DNA of 64,000 nt from Geoglobus ahangari (GCF_001006045.1 NZ_CP011267.1:248001-312000), one strand, 5' to 3'. Positions 26,406 to 34,822 are shown, numbered from the stretch's first letter. The notes: generated by a model from the letters alone, not told the origin. Numbers and translations: made by a program.

Positions 26406-26610
26406 CACCAGTAATTCCGTCAGCCCTGTTATCACTGCCGAGCATCACCCCCCGCAGGGAGCTCATCTTTTACCTCCTCTCGCCGTGTGGGGACGGTTCC
26501 GCACTGCGTCACCGCCAGCCCCACGGCGGAGTCATCGAACCGTCCGGGGAGCCTGCGGACGGGTGCCCTCCCACTGGGTAGGGCTCGGAGTAGAATAGGG
26601 TGGAGGGAGT
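26406..26610 (-). ncRNA. CRISPR leader region with a GC-rich, potentially structured RNA
   Basis: Between the TATA box and the first repeat the sequence becomes unusually GC-rich (about 26480-26590). On the minus strand it can form a long hairpin: GGACGGTTC (26537-26545) pairs perfectly with GAACCGTCC (26491-26499), enclosing a CCGCC/GGCGG stem (26525-26529 with 26512-26516). A preceding hairpin with CCCT and CCC pairing to GGG and AGGG spans about 26567-26584. Archaeal CRISPR leaders are normally AT-rich, so this is either a separate small RNA gene placed in the leader or a structured pre-crRNA leader. No known RNA family was recognised. Confidence 0.5.
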
Positions 26611-26618
26611 ATTTATAG
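26611..26618 (-). promoter_or_regulatory. TATA box upstream of the CRISPR leader
   Basis: The minus strand reads CTATAAAT, a good archaeal TATA box. A transcript would begin near 26588, just before the GC-rich hairpins, and run into the CRISPR array. Confidence 0.55.
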
Positions 26619-26943
26619 GTTACGAGGGGTCAGCGGTAGCGCCAAACACCTCCAAGAGGTCTTGGAGATGATTTTTGCACAAGAAGTAAAACTGCATCAA
26701 AACCCCGGTGGTGCATGCGAGCCAGCCCTCACGCGACTTTTATTTGGGGGAGATTTCGGCCATTTGAGATCATTTCCAGCTACGATCTGCAATCAAAGAA
26801 TCTTCGGCAGGGAAGAGTGGCAAAATAAAAATCCTGCCACCACAATCCGCGAAAGAAGAATAGAATAGTGGGTGCTTACTATCGCAGTGCCGGGCTTCTA
26901 TTGGGTTTTGCGGAAAGTGTTGCTCCCAAAATGTCCTCTCAAA
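26619..26943. other. Non-coding stretch between CRISPR leader and tnpB
   Basis: About 325 bases without a convincing gene. It contains a perfect inverted repeat CTCCAAGA-GG-TCTTGGAG at 26650-26667, able to form a hairpin with a seven-base stem and four-base loop. This could be the right-end hairpin of an IS605-type element or a terminator. The part next to the tnpB stop is where the guide (omega) RNA of a TnpB normally lies, but I cannot define its ends. Confidence 0.4.
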
Positions 26944-28131
26944 CTATCCGGCAATCCCCGCATCTGCCTCCATCTCCACGTTACCGGCATCTTTTGCCCT
27001 TTTTGCGTAAAACTCCTTGTAAGCCTTAATGGCGATGTTCCTCGCGGAGTTCAGGTCTCTGCTGAAGTCCTTTAGCCCGCAGGACGGGCACGTTATCAGC
27101 CTCTTGTGCTTTCCGTGAATCTTAACCTCGCTCCCACACCTGTGGCAGAGCTTCGAGGTGTACGCTGGACTCACCTCCACAACCTCGTACTGACGGCTGT
27201 CCAAGAGGATCCCAAACCTCCTGTAGCACCACTGGGAGTGGAGCCACCTGTTGAACGGGGCGTAATCCTTTCCAGCTCTCTTCGTGATGCCCTTCAGCTC
27301 CTCCACCGCGAACACGACATCGTAGCCCTTTTCCCAGTAGGCATCGGCGACCTCCAACAGCTTCCGGATGAAGTCTCCGTGGCCCTTGTCAATAACCTTC
27401 CTGATCCTCTCGTAAAGCTTGTTGATCTGCTCCCGCTCTTCCTCCGTCAGCTCAGTGGGCTTCCTCCCTCTCTGGATCTGACTGATTTTTCTCTGGATCT
27501 CCTTTATTTTTCTATCCACGGGCTCGAGGTCGAAGAACGTGTTCCACTCGAACCTGCCCGTTTCTGGGTTGTAGAGCGAGGCGGCGTGCTTCCTCTGGTT
27601 GAGGTCTATACCTATGACGACTACTGGCCTCTCATCCTCCCACCTCTTCTCAACGGGAATTGTGACTGTTAGGAAGTAGTCATCACCCTGCTGATATATC
27701 ACGGCCGGATACGCAGTGCCGTCTATTATGTCCGAGTAATACTTGTTGTCAGTTCTGCATATTGGGATCAGCTCTTTTGCCTCTTTTCTCGACCTTCCTT
27801 TTGCGCTCCTTAAGAGAACTTCAATGAACCAGCCTCTCCCACTAGGATTCACGAACTTGTAGTTTCTTTCGTCAAGTGGTAGCACTTTGTTGGACATAAG
27901 GCTCTTAGAGATCCTCTGAACCATTAAGTCAAGCAGTCTCGACGACACGTCAAACTGCTCTTCCTTAAATTTGTGGTATATCTGCTTCTGGAATTCGTAT
28001 CGGGAGATCTCAAGCATTTTCACAACAGTCTGAAGATTTCGTTCAAGGAGTCTTTTTTGTTTCTTAGTTGGCTCAAGCCTAAGCGTTATTGCCCTGTAAT
28101 TCTCTCCCGAGCTCCTGCCTCGCCCACTCAC
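26944..28131 (-). CDS. tnpB: TnpB, RNA-guided DNA endonuclease of IS200/IS605-type elements
   Basis: A 395-residue TnpB. The RuvC catalytic residues are all present: Asp about 176 in GIDLNQ, Glu about 278 in VEELKG, and Asp about 359 in SRDLNSARNIA. The zinc ribbon is CHRCG (about 329-333) and CPSCG (about 348-352). TnpB is guided by an RNA made from the element's right end and cuts the donor site after transposition. The GTG at 28131 is preferred because GGGGAGGTGA precedes it at five bases; an upstream GTG at 28152 would add seven residues. No TnpA transposase gene is seen, so the element cannot move by itself, or TnpB is domesticated. It lies 540 bases from the CRISPR array. Confidence 0.9.
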   Translation of the reverse strand: MSGRGRSSGENYRAITLRLEPTKKQKRLLERNLQTVVKMLEISRYEFQKQIYHKFKEEQFDVSSRLLDLMVQRISKSLMSNKVLPLDERNYKFVNPSGRGWFIEVLLRSAKGRSRKEAKELIPICRTDNKYYSDIIDGTAYPAVIYQQGDDYFLTVTIPVEKRWEDERPVVVIGIDLNQRKHAASLYNPETGRFEWNTFFDLEPVDRKIKEIQRKISQIQRGRKPTELTEEEREQINKLYERIRKVIDKGHGDFIRKLLEVADAYWEKGYDVVFAVEELKGITKRAGKDYAPFNRWLHSQWCYRRFGILLDSRQYEVVEVSPAYTSKLCHRCGSEVKIHGKHKRLITCPSCGLKDFSRDLNSARNIAIKAYKEFYAKRAKDAGNVEMEADAGIAG

Positions 28132-28248
28132 GCGCTCACCTCCCCTCAGCACATCCTATCTGCATGGAAGTATTTAGACCTTAGGAGTCCCTGAAATTTA
28201 AATCACAATTCTACACATATATGCCCATTTTGTGAATAACGTCATTGA

Positions 28249-28280
28249 CTATCTCAGTTCATATCTATCTTAGTTACATA
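28249..28280. repeat. Tandem imperfect 16-base direct repeat
   Basis: CTATCTCAGTTCATAT (28249-28264) is followed directly by CTATCTTAGTTACATA (28265-28280). It lies in the gap before the small gene at 28328 and may be its operator or an end of the tnpB element. The TATA-like AAAGTTTAAG near 28293-28302 follows. Confidence 0.45.
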
Positions 28281-28327
28281 CGATGATTCAAAAAAGTTTA
28301 AGTAACATAACTCACACATACAACACT

Positions 28328-28756
28328 ATGAGAGCGGACATAAAAGATGGGGTCATCCGAAGGGTAGTGGTGGGCGCTTACGAGTTCGTAGCTACGGTCC
28401 CTGCTGACAAGGCGGGAGAGGTCGAGAAGCACTTTACGGCGCTGGCAGAGCTCGGAGTCAGGTTTGACATAAAGAGGATAGACGACGCGAAGATCGAGAA
28501 GTTCATCAGGGAACTCACGGACAAGCAGAGGAGAATCCTCGAACACTTCAGGGACTCAGACGAGGTGTCAATGGACGACCTTAGAGGAGATGTTGGTGAC
28601 TTAAGGGGCCCCATTGCCGGGTTAAATACTAAAGCCCGGAGGGAGGGGCTCGTCGGAGAAAACGAACAGGCCCTCGAGCCTGATGTGGAAAAAGGAGTTT
28701 ACAGACTGAACCCAAAGATGAGGGTGGTCGTGGAGAGGCTCGTGAGGGGTAAGTAA
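28328..28756 (+). CDS. Hypothetical protein with probable C-terminal winged helix
   Basis: A 142-residue soluble, highly charged protein with no family that I recognise. Residues about 1-50 look beta-rich (MRADIKDGVIRRVVVGAYEFV), and 62-120 look like a winged helix-turn-helix: LTDKQRRILEHFRDSDEVSM, DDLRGDVGDLRGPIAGL, then a KARREGLV strand-like turn. I use the ATG at 28328 because a TATA-like box lies about 30 bases before it; the ATG at 28283 would precede that box. Tandem repeats sit just upstream. Its place beside tnpB and CRISPR suggests a regulator from a mobile element. Confidence 0.55.
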   Translation: MRADIKDGVIRRVVVGAYEFVATVPADKAGEVEKHFTALAELGVRFDIKRIDDAKIEKFIRELTDKQRRILEHFRDSDEVSMDDLRGDVGDLRGPIAGLNTKARREGLVGENEQALEPDVEKGVYRLNPKMRVVVERLVRGK

Positions 28757-29087
28757 GGTTACGACTTATCCCAGCTTTTTACTCTTTTTTTCTGAGCTCC
28801 GCTTTTTTCGTGCCGTGGTAAGAAGATTAACCCCGCCACGATGTGTGGCTCAAATGCATCCTTTTCACATCTCATTATTTTCGCATAAACTCTGAAAATA
28901 TCACTCTTCTTCAGCTTTTTATGGTGCTCCACAATCTCTCATTCTGAGAGAGGAACCAGTCTCCGCTACTATCCACCTTCTTTATTTCAACATCAGTTTT
29001 CATTCAGATTCATCATTAGCATTGTATTATGGATCGTGGCCAAGCTAAGCTTTTCATTCCACTCGACTTACCCAAAAAAAATCAAGC
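28757..29087. other. Intergenic stretch with possible gene remnant
   Basis: About 330 bases. Just after the stop at 28756 is a T-rich run (CTTTTTTTC near 28785) that may terminate transcription. On the minus strand a 57-codon open frame beginning at a GTG near 28931 is present, along with a neighbouring fragment in another frame reading KTDVEIKKVDSSGDWFLS. Neither resembles a family I know. They may be remains of a broken small gene. Confidence 0.3.
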
Positions 29088-31427
29088 TCAGCTCACCATC
29101 TCTTTCGTCACCTTCTCAATCTCCATTCTCGCCACATACCTCACTCCCGGAATAAGGGAGGCGAGGAGAACGACGAACGTGACAGCTGCCGTCAGAATAT
29201 ACGTCCTCGGATAGATTACGAACGGCATGTAGTACATCTCGCTCTGGAATGACTGAAAGAGCAGTTTCGCCGCGAGGTATCCAAGGGGAATTCCGACCAC
29301 TATCCCTATCACACCGATAACTACAACCTCTATCAGCAGGCTGAAAGCGATCTCTCTGGTTGTGTAGCCGAGCATTCTGAGAGTGGCGATCTCTCGCCTC
29401 CTCTCAAGGACGTTAATCATCGTGGTGTTGAATATTGACGCGAAACCGAGAGATGCGCCAAATAGAAGGGTGAAGTATATGAAGACGTAGAAGAAGGTCA
29501 TTATCTCATCCACATACTCCCTGAGGTCGTCTATCGAGTCCGTTCTTATGCCATCCATATCCGAAATCCTGCCCTTCCCCTGCTCCTCAAATCCCGGCCT
29601 GAATTTAACAAGGAGAGCGTTGAATTCAATGCCTGCCTTTTTGGAGAAGTGGAGGATGTCGGCATAGCATGCTGCGGTTAGGGGCTGGTTGTAGATCTCC
29701 GACACCCTGACATTCATCCTGCCAAACTCAGTGAGGGCTTTCAGGCTTTCCTCTTCGGCCACGCTGAGCTTCGATGCAATTACTTTAGGCATAACAATGC
29801 CCTTGGGCGGAGGGTGGTGCTGCCTTCCCCCAGCATCATAGAGGTTAAGAAGACCCTGATCGTGCCCGATAGCATACAGGGTCGAGCTTTTGGTCACTCC
29901 GCCTTTCTCAAAGACTATCCAGGTCTCAATTACCTTGGCAACCTCCTGAACCTCCGGCATGTTCTTAACAGCCCTGTAAACCTCTGGATCAGACGTGTAA
30001 ATCTTCATGTCATAGGTCGTGATCCTGTCGAATTGAGTTGATATAGCAAAGTCGTTGGCATCCAAGAAGACCATCGACGCCAGAATTAGAGTTACGCTGG
30101 CCGCCACTCCAAGCAGGGAGTAAGCGGCTCTCCGCGGGCTTCTGAAGATGTTTCTGAGAGATAGCTTCGTGAGCATCGAGATTCTGCCCAAGAGCTCGAA
30201 AACCCTATCAAGCCTGATCCTCTTTGCGTCCTCACTCACGCCTCTCATGGCTATAGCCGGATCTATCTTCGACGCTGCATAGGCCGTCGAAATTCCCGCA
30301 ACAAGCGGAACGATCAGGCCTATCGCCAGACCCTGCAGCATCACGTCTCCATGAACTTCCGCAACGTAAAACGGGACGTTCAGCAGCTTTGTGTACTCAG
30401 CAGTCATGAAAATTGAGATTAGGTACCCTCCAGCCACCCCTGTGAGAGACCCCACCACGCCTATAACTGCAGAGTGGGTCAGGTAGTGCAGCAGGATGTC
30501 TTTTCTGCTGTAACCGAGGGCTCTCATAACTGCTATGCTCCCTGTCTGTTCCCTGACCACCCTTGAAAGCAGCACATAGACCATTAATGCGGAAACGAAG
30601 AGAAAGAAGCTCGGAAACATGAACGAGAGCTCTCTGAATCCATCGAGATCCATCTTGACGAGTTTGTTGCTGGGCTGGTCTTCTCTCTTGTAGCTGGCGG
30701 AAATGCCGTAGTCTGCGAAGATTTCCGTAACCCTGTTCAGCACCTCATCCACCCTGCTGTCGTCGTAAACTGTAACGTGAACCTCACTCACCGCGCTGCC
30801 TATCCCAAGAGTGTCTTCAAGCACTTTCTGCGGAACATAGGCTACCCCAAACGTCTTGGGAGTTGTGATCCAGCTTCCGGACTCCACAATCCATATGAAC
30901 TCAGGAGAGAATGCAAGACCTACAACCTTGAGGTTCACCCTTCTCCCGCCGATGTCCACAGAAATACTCTCCCCAACCTTTATGCCGTGGTAGTCGGCAA
31001 ACTTCTTCAGGATGACAGCAGCTTTTTCTTCAGGCTCAGGATACCTGCCCTCGACAATTACGAGCCTGTTTACTTCAAGCTTCTCTGGCAGGGACAGCAG
31101 CTTGAGGGTTATTCTGCTGCCCTCCCTTTCAAACGTGGCATAATGGACAATTCTGCCATAAACCTCCTCAACTCCGTCAATCTTCCTCACCTCAGACAGA
31201 AGACTGGCTGGCGCAGGAGAGGAGGGGTTGAGTATTACCGCAAGATCCTCAAAGTTGGTTTTTTCGTAGAACCTGTCATACGTTTTTCCCAGATTGAGGT
31301 AGGACATGTAGAACGACGTGTATAAAGCTACACCAAGAAAGACCAGAAAGACCACGGCCATGAACTGCCACTTCTGGGCCTTGAGGTCCCTGAATGCCTT
31401 CAGGCTGAGAATCCTTGCGATGCTCAT
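29088..31427 (-). CDS. ABC transporter permease, FtsX/MacB-like
   Basis: A 779-residue membrane protein with the layout of large FtsX-type permeases: one N-terminal helix (residues about 17-37), a big extracytoplasmic domain, three helices around 275-400, then a fourth helix near 440, a second extracytoplasmic domain, and three C-terminal helices with the motif LERRREIATLRMLGYTTREIA. The duplicate LGYSRKDILLHYL occurs near 305. Such permeases move lipids, lipoproteins or peptides or transmit force across the membrane. The start ATG at 31427 follows the ATPase stop by one base. Partner proteins are the ATPase and the CARDB-type surface protein. Confidence 0.88.
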   Translation of the reverse strand: MSIARILSLKAFRDLKAQKWQFMAVVFLVFLGVALYTSFYMSYLNLGKTYDRFYEKTNFEDLAVILNPSSPAPASLLSEVRKIDGVEEVYGRIVHYATFEREGSRITLKLLSLPEKLEVNRLVIVEGRYPEPEEKAAVILKKFADYHGIKVGESISVDIGGRRVNLKVVGLAFSPEFIWIVESGSWITTPKTFGVAYVPQKVLEDTLGIGSAVSEVHVTVYDDSRVDEVLNRVTEIFADYGISASYKREDQPSNKLVKMDLDGFRELSFMFPSFFLFVSALMVYVLLSRVVREQTGSIAVMRALGYSRKDILLHYLTHSAVIGVVGSLTGVAGGYLISIFMTAEYTKLLNVPFYVAEVHGDVMLQGLAIGLIVPLVAGISTAYAASKIDPAIAMRGVSEDAKRIRLDRVFELLGRISMLTKLSLRNIFRSPRRAAYSLLGVAASVTLILASMVFLDANDFAISTQFDRITTYDMKIYTSDPEVYRAVKNMPEVQEVAKVIETWIVFEKGGVTKSSTLYAIGHDQGLLNLYDAGGRQHHPPPKGIVMPKVIASKLSVAEEESLKALTEFGRMNVRVSEIYNQPLTAACYADILHFSKKAGIEFNALLVKFRPGFEEQGKGRISDMDGIRTDSIDDLREYVDEIMTFFYVFIYFTLLFGASLGFASIFNTTMINVLERRREIATLRMLGYTTREIAFSLLIEVVVIGVIGIVVGIPLGYLAAKLLFQSFQSEMYYMPFVIYPRTYILTAAVTFVVLLASLIPGVRYVARMEIEKVTKEMVS

Positions 31428-31428
31428 G

Positions 31429-32133
31429 CTACCACGCCAGCTCTTCCGGCTCCTTAGGCTCCTCATTCACAATGACCCTCGCAACTTTACCATCCCTGAG
31501 GTGGATTACCCTGTCAGCCATCTCAGAAATGACCGAGTTGTGGGTCACAAGGATGAATGTCACGCCCTCATCCCGATTTATCCTCCTCATGACTCCCAGA
31601 ACCATCTTTCCAGTTTCGAAGTCAAGGCTACCTGTTGGCTCATCCGCCAGAATGAGAGGAGGGTTCTTTACGAGCGCCCTCGCTATTGCAACTCTCTGCT
31701 GCTGTCCTCCACTCAGCTCCGATGGGAAGTGCTCTGATCTGTCTTTCAGCCCGACTATTTCGAGAACCTCATCCACATCCCTCGGGTTCTCCACGAGCTC
31801 TGCGGCGAGCATCACATTCTCTCTCGCGGTGAGAGTCGGGATCAGGTTAAAAAACTGGAAGATGAACCCCACATTTCTCCTTCTGTGCATTGTAAGCTCC
31901 TCCTCACTCAGCGAGGACACGTTGATGCCGTTGAAGAGGATGTCCCCTCTCGTGGGGGTGTCAATTCCTCCAACCAGATTCAGCAGTGTTGTCTTGCCCG
32001 AGCCTGAGGGGCCAAGAACGACAACAAACTCCCCCCTCTTAACCTCCAAGTCTATTCCCCGAAGTGCATGCACATCTACGGCACCCATTCTGTAAGTCTT
32101 CCATACATCAACGAGCTTCAGCAGCTCGCTCAT
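31429..32133 (-). CDS. ABC transporter ATP-binding protein, LolD/MacB-like
   Basis: A 234-residue ABC ATPase with Walker A GPSGSGKTT, Q-loop near FIFQFFNLIP, signature LSGGQQQRVAIARAL, Walker B LILADEPTGSLD and the H-loop VTHN. The insert HRRRNVGFIFQFFNL is typical of the MacB/LolD class that works with FtsX permeases. ATG at 32133 overlaps the stop of the preceding gene by four bases. Confidence 0.94.
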   Translation of the reverse strand: MSELLKLVDVWKTYRMGAVDVHALRGIDLEVKRGEFVVVLGPSGSGKTTLLNLVGGIDTPTRGDILFNGINVSSLSEEELTMHRRRNVGFIFQFFNLIPTLTARENVMLAAELVENPRDVDEVLEIVGLKDRSEHFPSELSGGQQQRVAIARALVKNPPLILADEPTGSLDFETGKMVLGVMRRINRDEGVTFILVTHNSVISEMADRVIHLRDGKVARVIVNEEPKEPEELAW

Positions 32134-33617
32134 CTGGTTTTCCTCCTCCACAGGTACCCTCCAGTCAGTAGCACAATCAGCAAAGCAAGAGCCACTATTT
32201 CCTCCATTCTGCTCTCTCCCGGAAACACGTAGACTGAGAACTCCTTCTCAACACTATACCTGTCAAGCTTGGAGTCCATGTACGTTATCACGGCCTTAAT
32301 CTTGTACTCGCCCGGCCTGTCCGGGGCTACGAGGTCGAATGTCGATGTTGCCGAATCTCCCTTTTCGAGCGTGCCTATGAAGTACTGGTTCTTCCCATCG
32401 AATCCCTCCGGCAGGATGAGCTTTACTGCCACAGCCCTTGCATCCTGCTTTCCGGAGTTCTCAATTTGTAAGGAGAGGGTGAACTCTGACGATGGTGTCA
32501 CCTTTCTCGGAGAGAAGTAGAGCCCCGAGACATCGAGGCTTATAACTCCGAGCTCATCAACAAAGATTGAGAAGTCGAAGCTCCTCTCCATCTCTCCACT
32601 ATCATCAGCATACCTCACGGTGAGCCTGAAGGGGTAGCTTCCGCTTTCAGCATCTTTGCCTGCTTTTAACTTGAAGTCCACGCTCGCCTTCTCTCCCCTC
32701 TTCAGCGTTCCCAGAAATGCCTCCTTTTCTCCAGAGAAAACATCAGGATAGCTCAGAGTCAGCAAAACGTTCCTCGCCTCATCCTTTCCCGTATTTTCCA
32801 AGGTCAGGCTCAGAACAAAGTCATCATCAGGATAGATTCTCTCCGGAGCTGTCGTAAAGCCTGAGAAGGAAATCTCAGCCCTCCCCTCAACAACGATGGC
32901 GAACTGAATCTCCTCCCGATAGGCGTTCCCCAGCCTGTCGGTGAAGCTGAAGATCAGGTTTGCGGGATAAACTCCAACTGAGACATCCTCGCTTGCCGAG
33001 ATGTTGAAGCTCAAACTCCTGACCTCCTCACCACCCCATCTGTCAAAGCTCATCCTCGATGTTTCGACAACAAACCCGTCTGGAGCTGAGAGGGTTGCCA
33101 CGACGTTCCTTGCCACCCCTCCACTGTTCTTCACTTCAAAGGTGACCTTTCCACATCCACCGGGCTCTATCACCGGCTGGACTACGTTTTCAACAACCAT
33201 CGACGGCCTGTCAACGACAACTACTGGAACCACCTCTTCCAAGCTCCCGGTTCCGTAGTTGTAGCTGAGCCTGACCTTCACCTGATACACACCCTCTTCA
33301 TCTGCCCTCAGCTTGACCGACGTCAGGGCAGAGCCAGCGACGTCTCCGAGGTTGATGGTCAGATACGAAACCTCCTTTCCATCCGAGATTATCGCCAGAT
33401 CATCTTCATTTTCCGACACGGTCAGCTTCGCATCCCTGATCGCATATCCCGAATTTACAACGACGATCTGCAGCACGAAGATGTCTCCCGGCGATGGAGC
33501 TTCAGGCAGAGTGCTGTAATTCAGAGACAGCACCGGCTGTGCTGAAACTGCGCCCACAAACAGTTCCGCAAGTATAACCAAAATCAGAAACAGCATTCCA
33601 GACCTCACTTTCTGCAC
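32130..33617 (-). CDS. Secreted CARDB-like repeat protein (COG1361-type S-layer domain)
   Basis: A 495-residue exported protein: signal sequence at residues 8-27 ending near VSAQP, then three or four Ig-like beta-sandwich repeats (for example IVVVNSGYAIRDAKLTV, VKNSGGVARNVVATLS, LENTGKDEARNVLLTLSYP, IENSGKQDARAVAVKLILP), and a C-terminal anchor helix VALALLIVLLTGGYLWRRK. This is the COG1361 archaeal surface repeat type. It is placed between the TetR regulator and the ABC genes and so probably acts as the external partner of the exporter. Starts at GTG 33617, overlapping the regulator by 13 bases. Confidence 0.85.
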   Translation of the reverse strand: MQKVRSGMLFLILVILAELFVGAVSAQPVLSLNYSTLPEAPSPGDIFVLQIVVVNSGYAIRDAKLTVSENEDDLAIISDGKEVSYLTINLGDVAGSALTSVKLRADEEGVYQVKVRLSYNYGTGSLEEVVPVVVVDRPSMVVENVVQPVIEPGGCGKVTFEVKNSGGVARNVVATLSAPDGFVVETSRMSFDRWGGEEVRSLSFNISASEDVSVGVYPANLIFSFTDRLGNAYREEIQFAIVVEGRAEISFSGFTTAPERIYPDDDFVLSLTLENTGKDEARNVLLTLSYPDVFSGEKEAFLGTLKRGEKASVDFKLKAGKDAESGSYPFRLTVRYADDSGEMERSFDFSIFVDELGVISLDVSGLYFSPRKVTPSSEFTLSLQIENSGKQDARAVAVKLILPEGFDGKNQYFIGTLEKGDSATSTFDLVAPDRPGEYKIKAVITYMDSKLDRYSVEKEFSVYVFPGESRMEEIVALALLIVLLTGGYLWRRKTR

Positions 33618-34141
33618 CTCCCTTTCACGAATTCAATAATAACTTCTCCAATCTCGTCAAGGTCGAGATTTGGGACGAAGAGAGAGTAAACGTAAACACC
33701 ATCGAGCATCGCCATGAAAACCACTGCCGTTTCCCTCGGCCTTTTCACGCCCATCTCCTCGAAAAGCCCCGTTATGAATCCAAGCATCTCATCATAGAGC
33801 GCCTTTGTGAACGCCGTATCGCCTGAGAAAAGCTCCTTCTCGAAGACATAGTACCACAGCATTGTGAGCTTCGGATTTTCCCTCGCAACTCTCAGCGACT
33901 CTCGGACTATCCTCTCCAGCACTTCTTCATCTCTCGACTCCTCAAAAACCCATGAGAAGTACTTTTCCACGGAGTACCTCACCAGCTCCTTCTCAAGCCC
34001 GTCCTTGCTCCCAAAGTGGTAGAAAACCGTACCCTTGGACACGCCCGCCTCCCTCGCAACCTCATCCATCGTCACGGCATGGGGCGGTTTGGACGTGTAG
34101 AGCCTGAGGGCCGCCTCGAGTATGGCAACTCTCGCATCCAT
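33605..34141 (-). CDS. TetR/AcrR-family repressor
   Basis: A 178-residue TetR-type regulator. The helix-turn-helix is VTMDEVAREAGVSKGTVFYHFGSKDGLEKEL (residues about 23-53), with a ligand domain of helices after it. It heads the operon regulator-CARDB protein-ABC ATPase-FtsX permease. A palindromic operator lies directly in front of its start codon, so it most likely represses its own operon and is released by a small molecule. Confidence 0.92.
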   Translation of the reverse strand: MDARVAILEAALRLYTSKPPHAVTMDEVAREAGVSKGTVFYHFGSKDGLEKELVRYSVEKYFSWVFEESRDEEVLERIVRESLRVARENPKLTMLWYYVFEKELFSGDTAFTKALYDEMLGFITGLFEEMGVKRPRETAVVFMAMLDGVYVYSLFVPNLDLDEIGEVIIEFVKGRCRK

Positions 34142-34145
34142 TATT

Positions 34146-34163
34146 TGACTGACTGGTCAGTCA
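34146..34163. promoter_or_regulatory. TetR operator
   Basis: TGACTGAC-TG-GTCAGTCA: eight-base perfect arms around two bases, typical of TetR-family sites. On the minus strand a TATA-like TTTAAATAAT (34166-34175) lies just upstream, so the operator sits between TATA and the tetR start codon at 34141. Confidence 0.8.
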
Positions 34164-34234
34164 GATTATTTAAATTTTTTTACCTCCCTCATGAGACGCC
34201 ACAAAGTTTAAGCCTATGCGTTCCGAGAAAGGCC

Positions 34235-34822
34235 ATGCGAAAGCTCAGGCTCCACACCACAGTCTCCCCAGAGACCCAGAGAAAGATAGAGGAGCTGAGG
34301 GAGAGGTACAGGACGGTCAGCGGGGTGATAGAGGCTGCCGTGGAAAAGCTGTTCACGGACTCAGGAGGAGAGAGCATAACCGAGGACGACCTCCTTCTGC
34401 TGAAGTTCGTCAGGGAGCTGAACTTCACGGTCTGTGCGAAGGATCACTACACGGGGCTCGCTGAAGGAGTGCCTGAGAGGGCTGTGAGGGAGAGCATGAT
34501 CGAGATGGCCATAAAGTACCTCACGAAAAAGCCGCTTAGCGAGCTGGGACTTGAGGAGTTTCTGGAGAGCCTGAGGAGGCTGTGGCTCATTCTGAACAGA
34601 GCGGAGCACGTGGAGATAGAGAGGCTCGGAAAGAGCATAAACTTCGTTTTCTACCACGACATGAGGAGCATCAGGGTCTCGGAAATCCACCTCGGGCTCG
34701 TCAGGTTCGTCTACGAGAAGTACTACTCCGGAGACTACGAGATGACGGTTGATGCAGTAACCGTGAACGGCTTCTCCGTGATATTCAGGAGGAGAAGTCA
34801 GGATCGTCCAGATCGCCCGTGA
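34235..34822 (+). CDS. Conserved protein with N-terminal ribbon-helix-helix-like region
   Basis: A 195-residue protein. Residues 1-43 (MRKLRLHTTVSPETQRKIEELRERYRTVSGVIEAAVEKL) fit a ribbon-helix-helix DNA-binding unit. The remainder is alpha/beta without a recognised family, including a helical part about 55-125 and a C-terminal beta-rich part ending FSVIFRRRSQDRPDRP. The ATG at 34235 is used; upstream open frame overlaps the tetR promoter. A TATA-like AAGTTTAAG is at 34204-34212. Convergent with the Fe-alcohol dehydrogenase gene, overlapping its end by 38 bases. Confidence 0.55.
   Translation: MRKLRLHTTVSPETQRKIEELRERYRTVSGVIEAAVEKLFTDSGGESITEDDLLLLKFVRELNFTVCAKDHYTGLAEGVPERAVRESMIEMAIKYLTKKPLSELGLEEFLESLRRLWLILNRAEHVEIERLGKSINFVFYHDMRSIRVSEIHLGLVRFVYEKYYSGDYEMTVDAVTVNGFSVIFRRRSQDRPDRP

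Noticed and set aside
26415-26460. Possible C/D-box small RNA in the leader (GTGATGC, GTGATAA, CTGA)
   Set aside because: The boxes are too close together for guide segments and the C box is imperfect.
25579-26466. Several overlapping open frames on both strands through the CRISPR array
   Set aside because: They arise because the 30-base repeat has no stop in some frames; the repeated GRNKERVE-like and GETRRGWS-like peptides are repeat translations, not proteins.
26278-26466. ORF with a good GGAGGT ribosome site starting just before the array (MSSLRGVMLG...)
   Set aside because: Most of the frame is CRISPR repeats and spacers, so a real protein is unlikely, though the RBS-like sequence is noted as part of the leader.
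25300-29100. Integrated element with tRNA-Ser as attachment site
   Set aside because: I found no second copy of the tRNA 3' end and no integrase gene in the window.
25400-29100. cas genes near the CRISPR array
   Set aside because: None of the open frames matches Cas1, Cas2, Cas3, Cas5-8 or Cas10; only TnpB is present.
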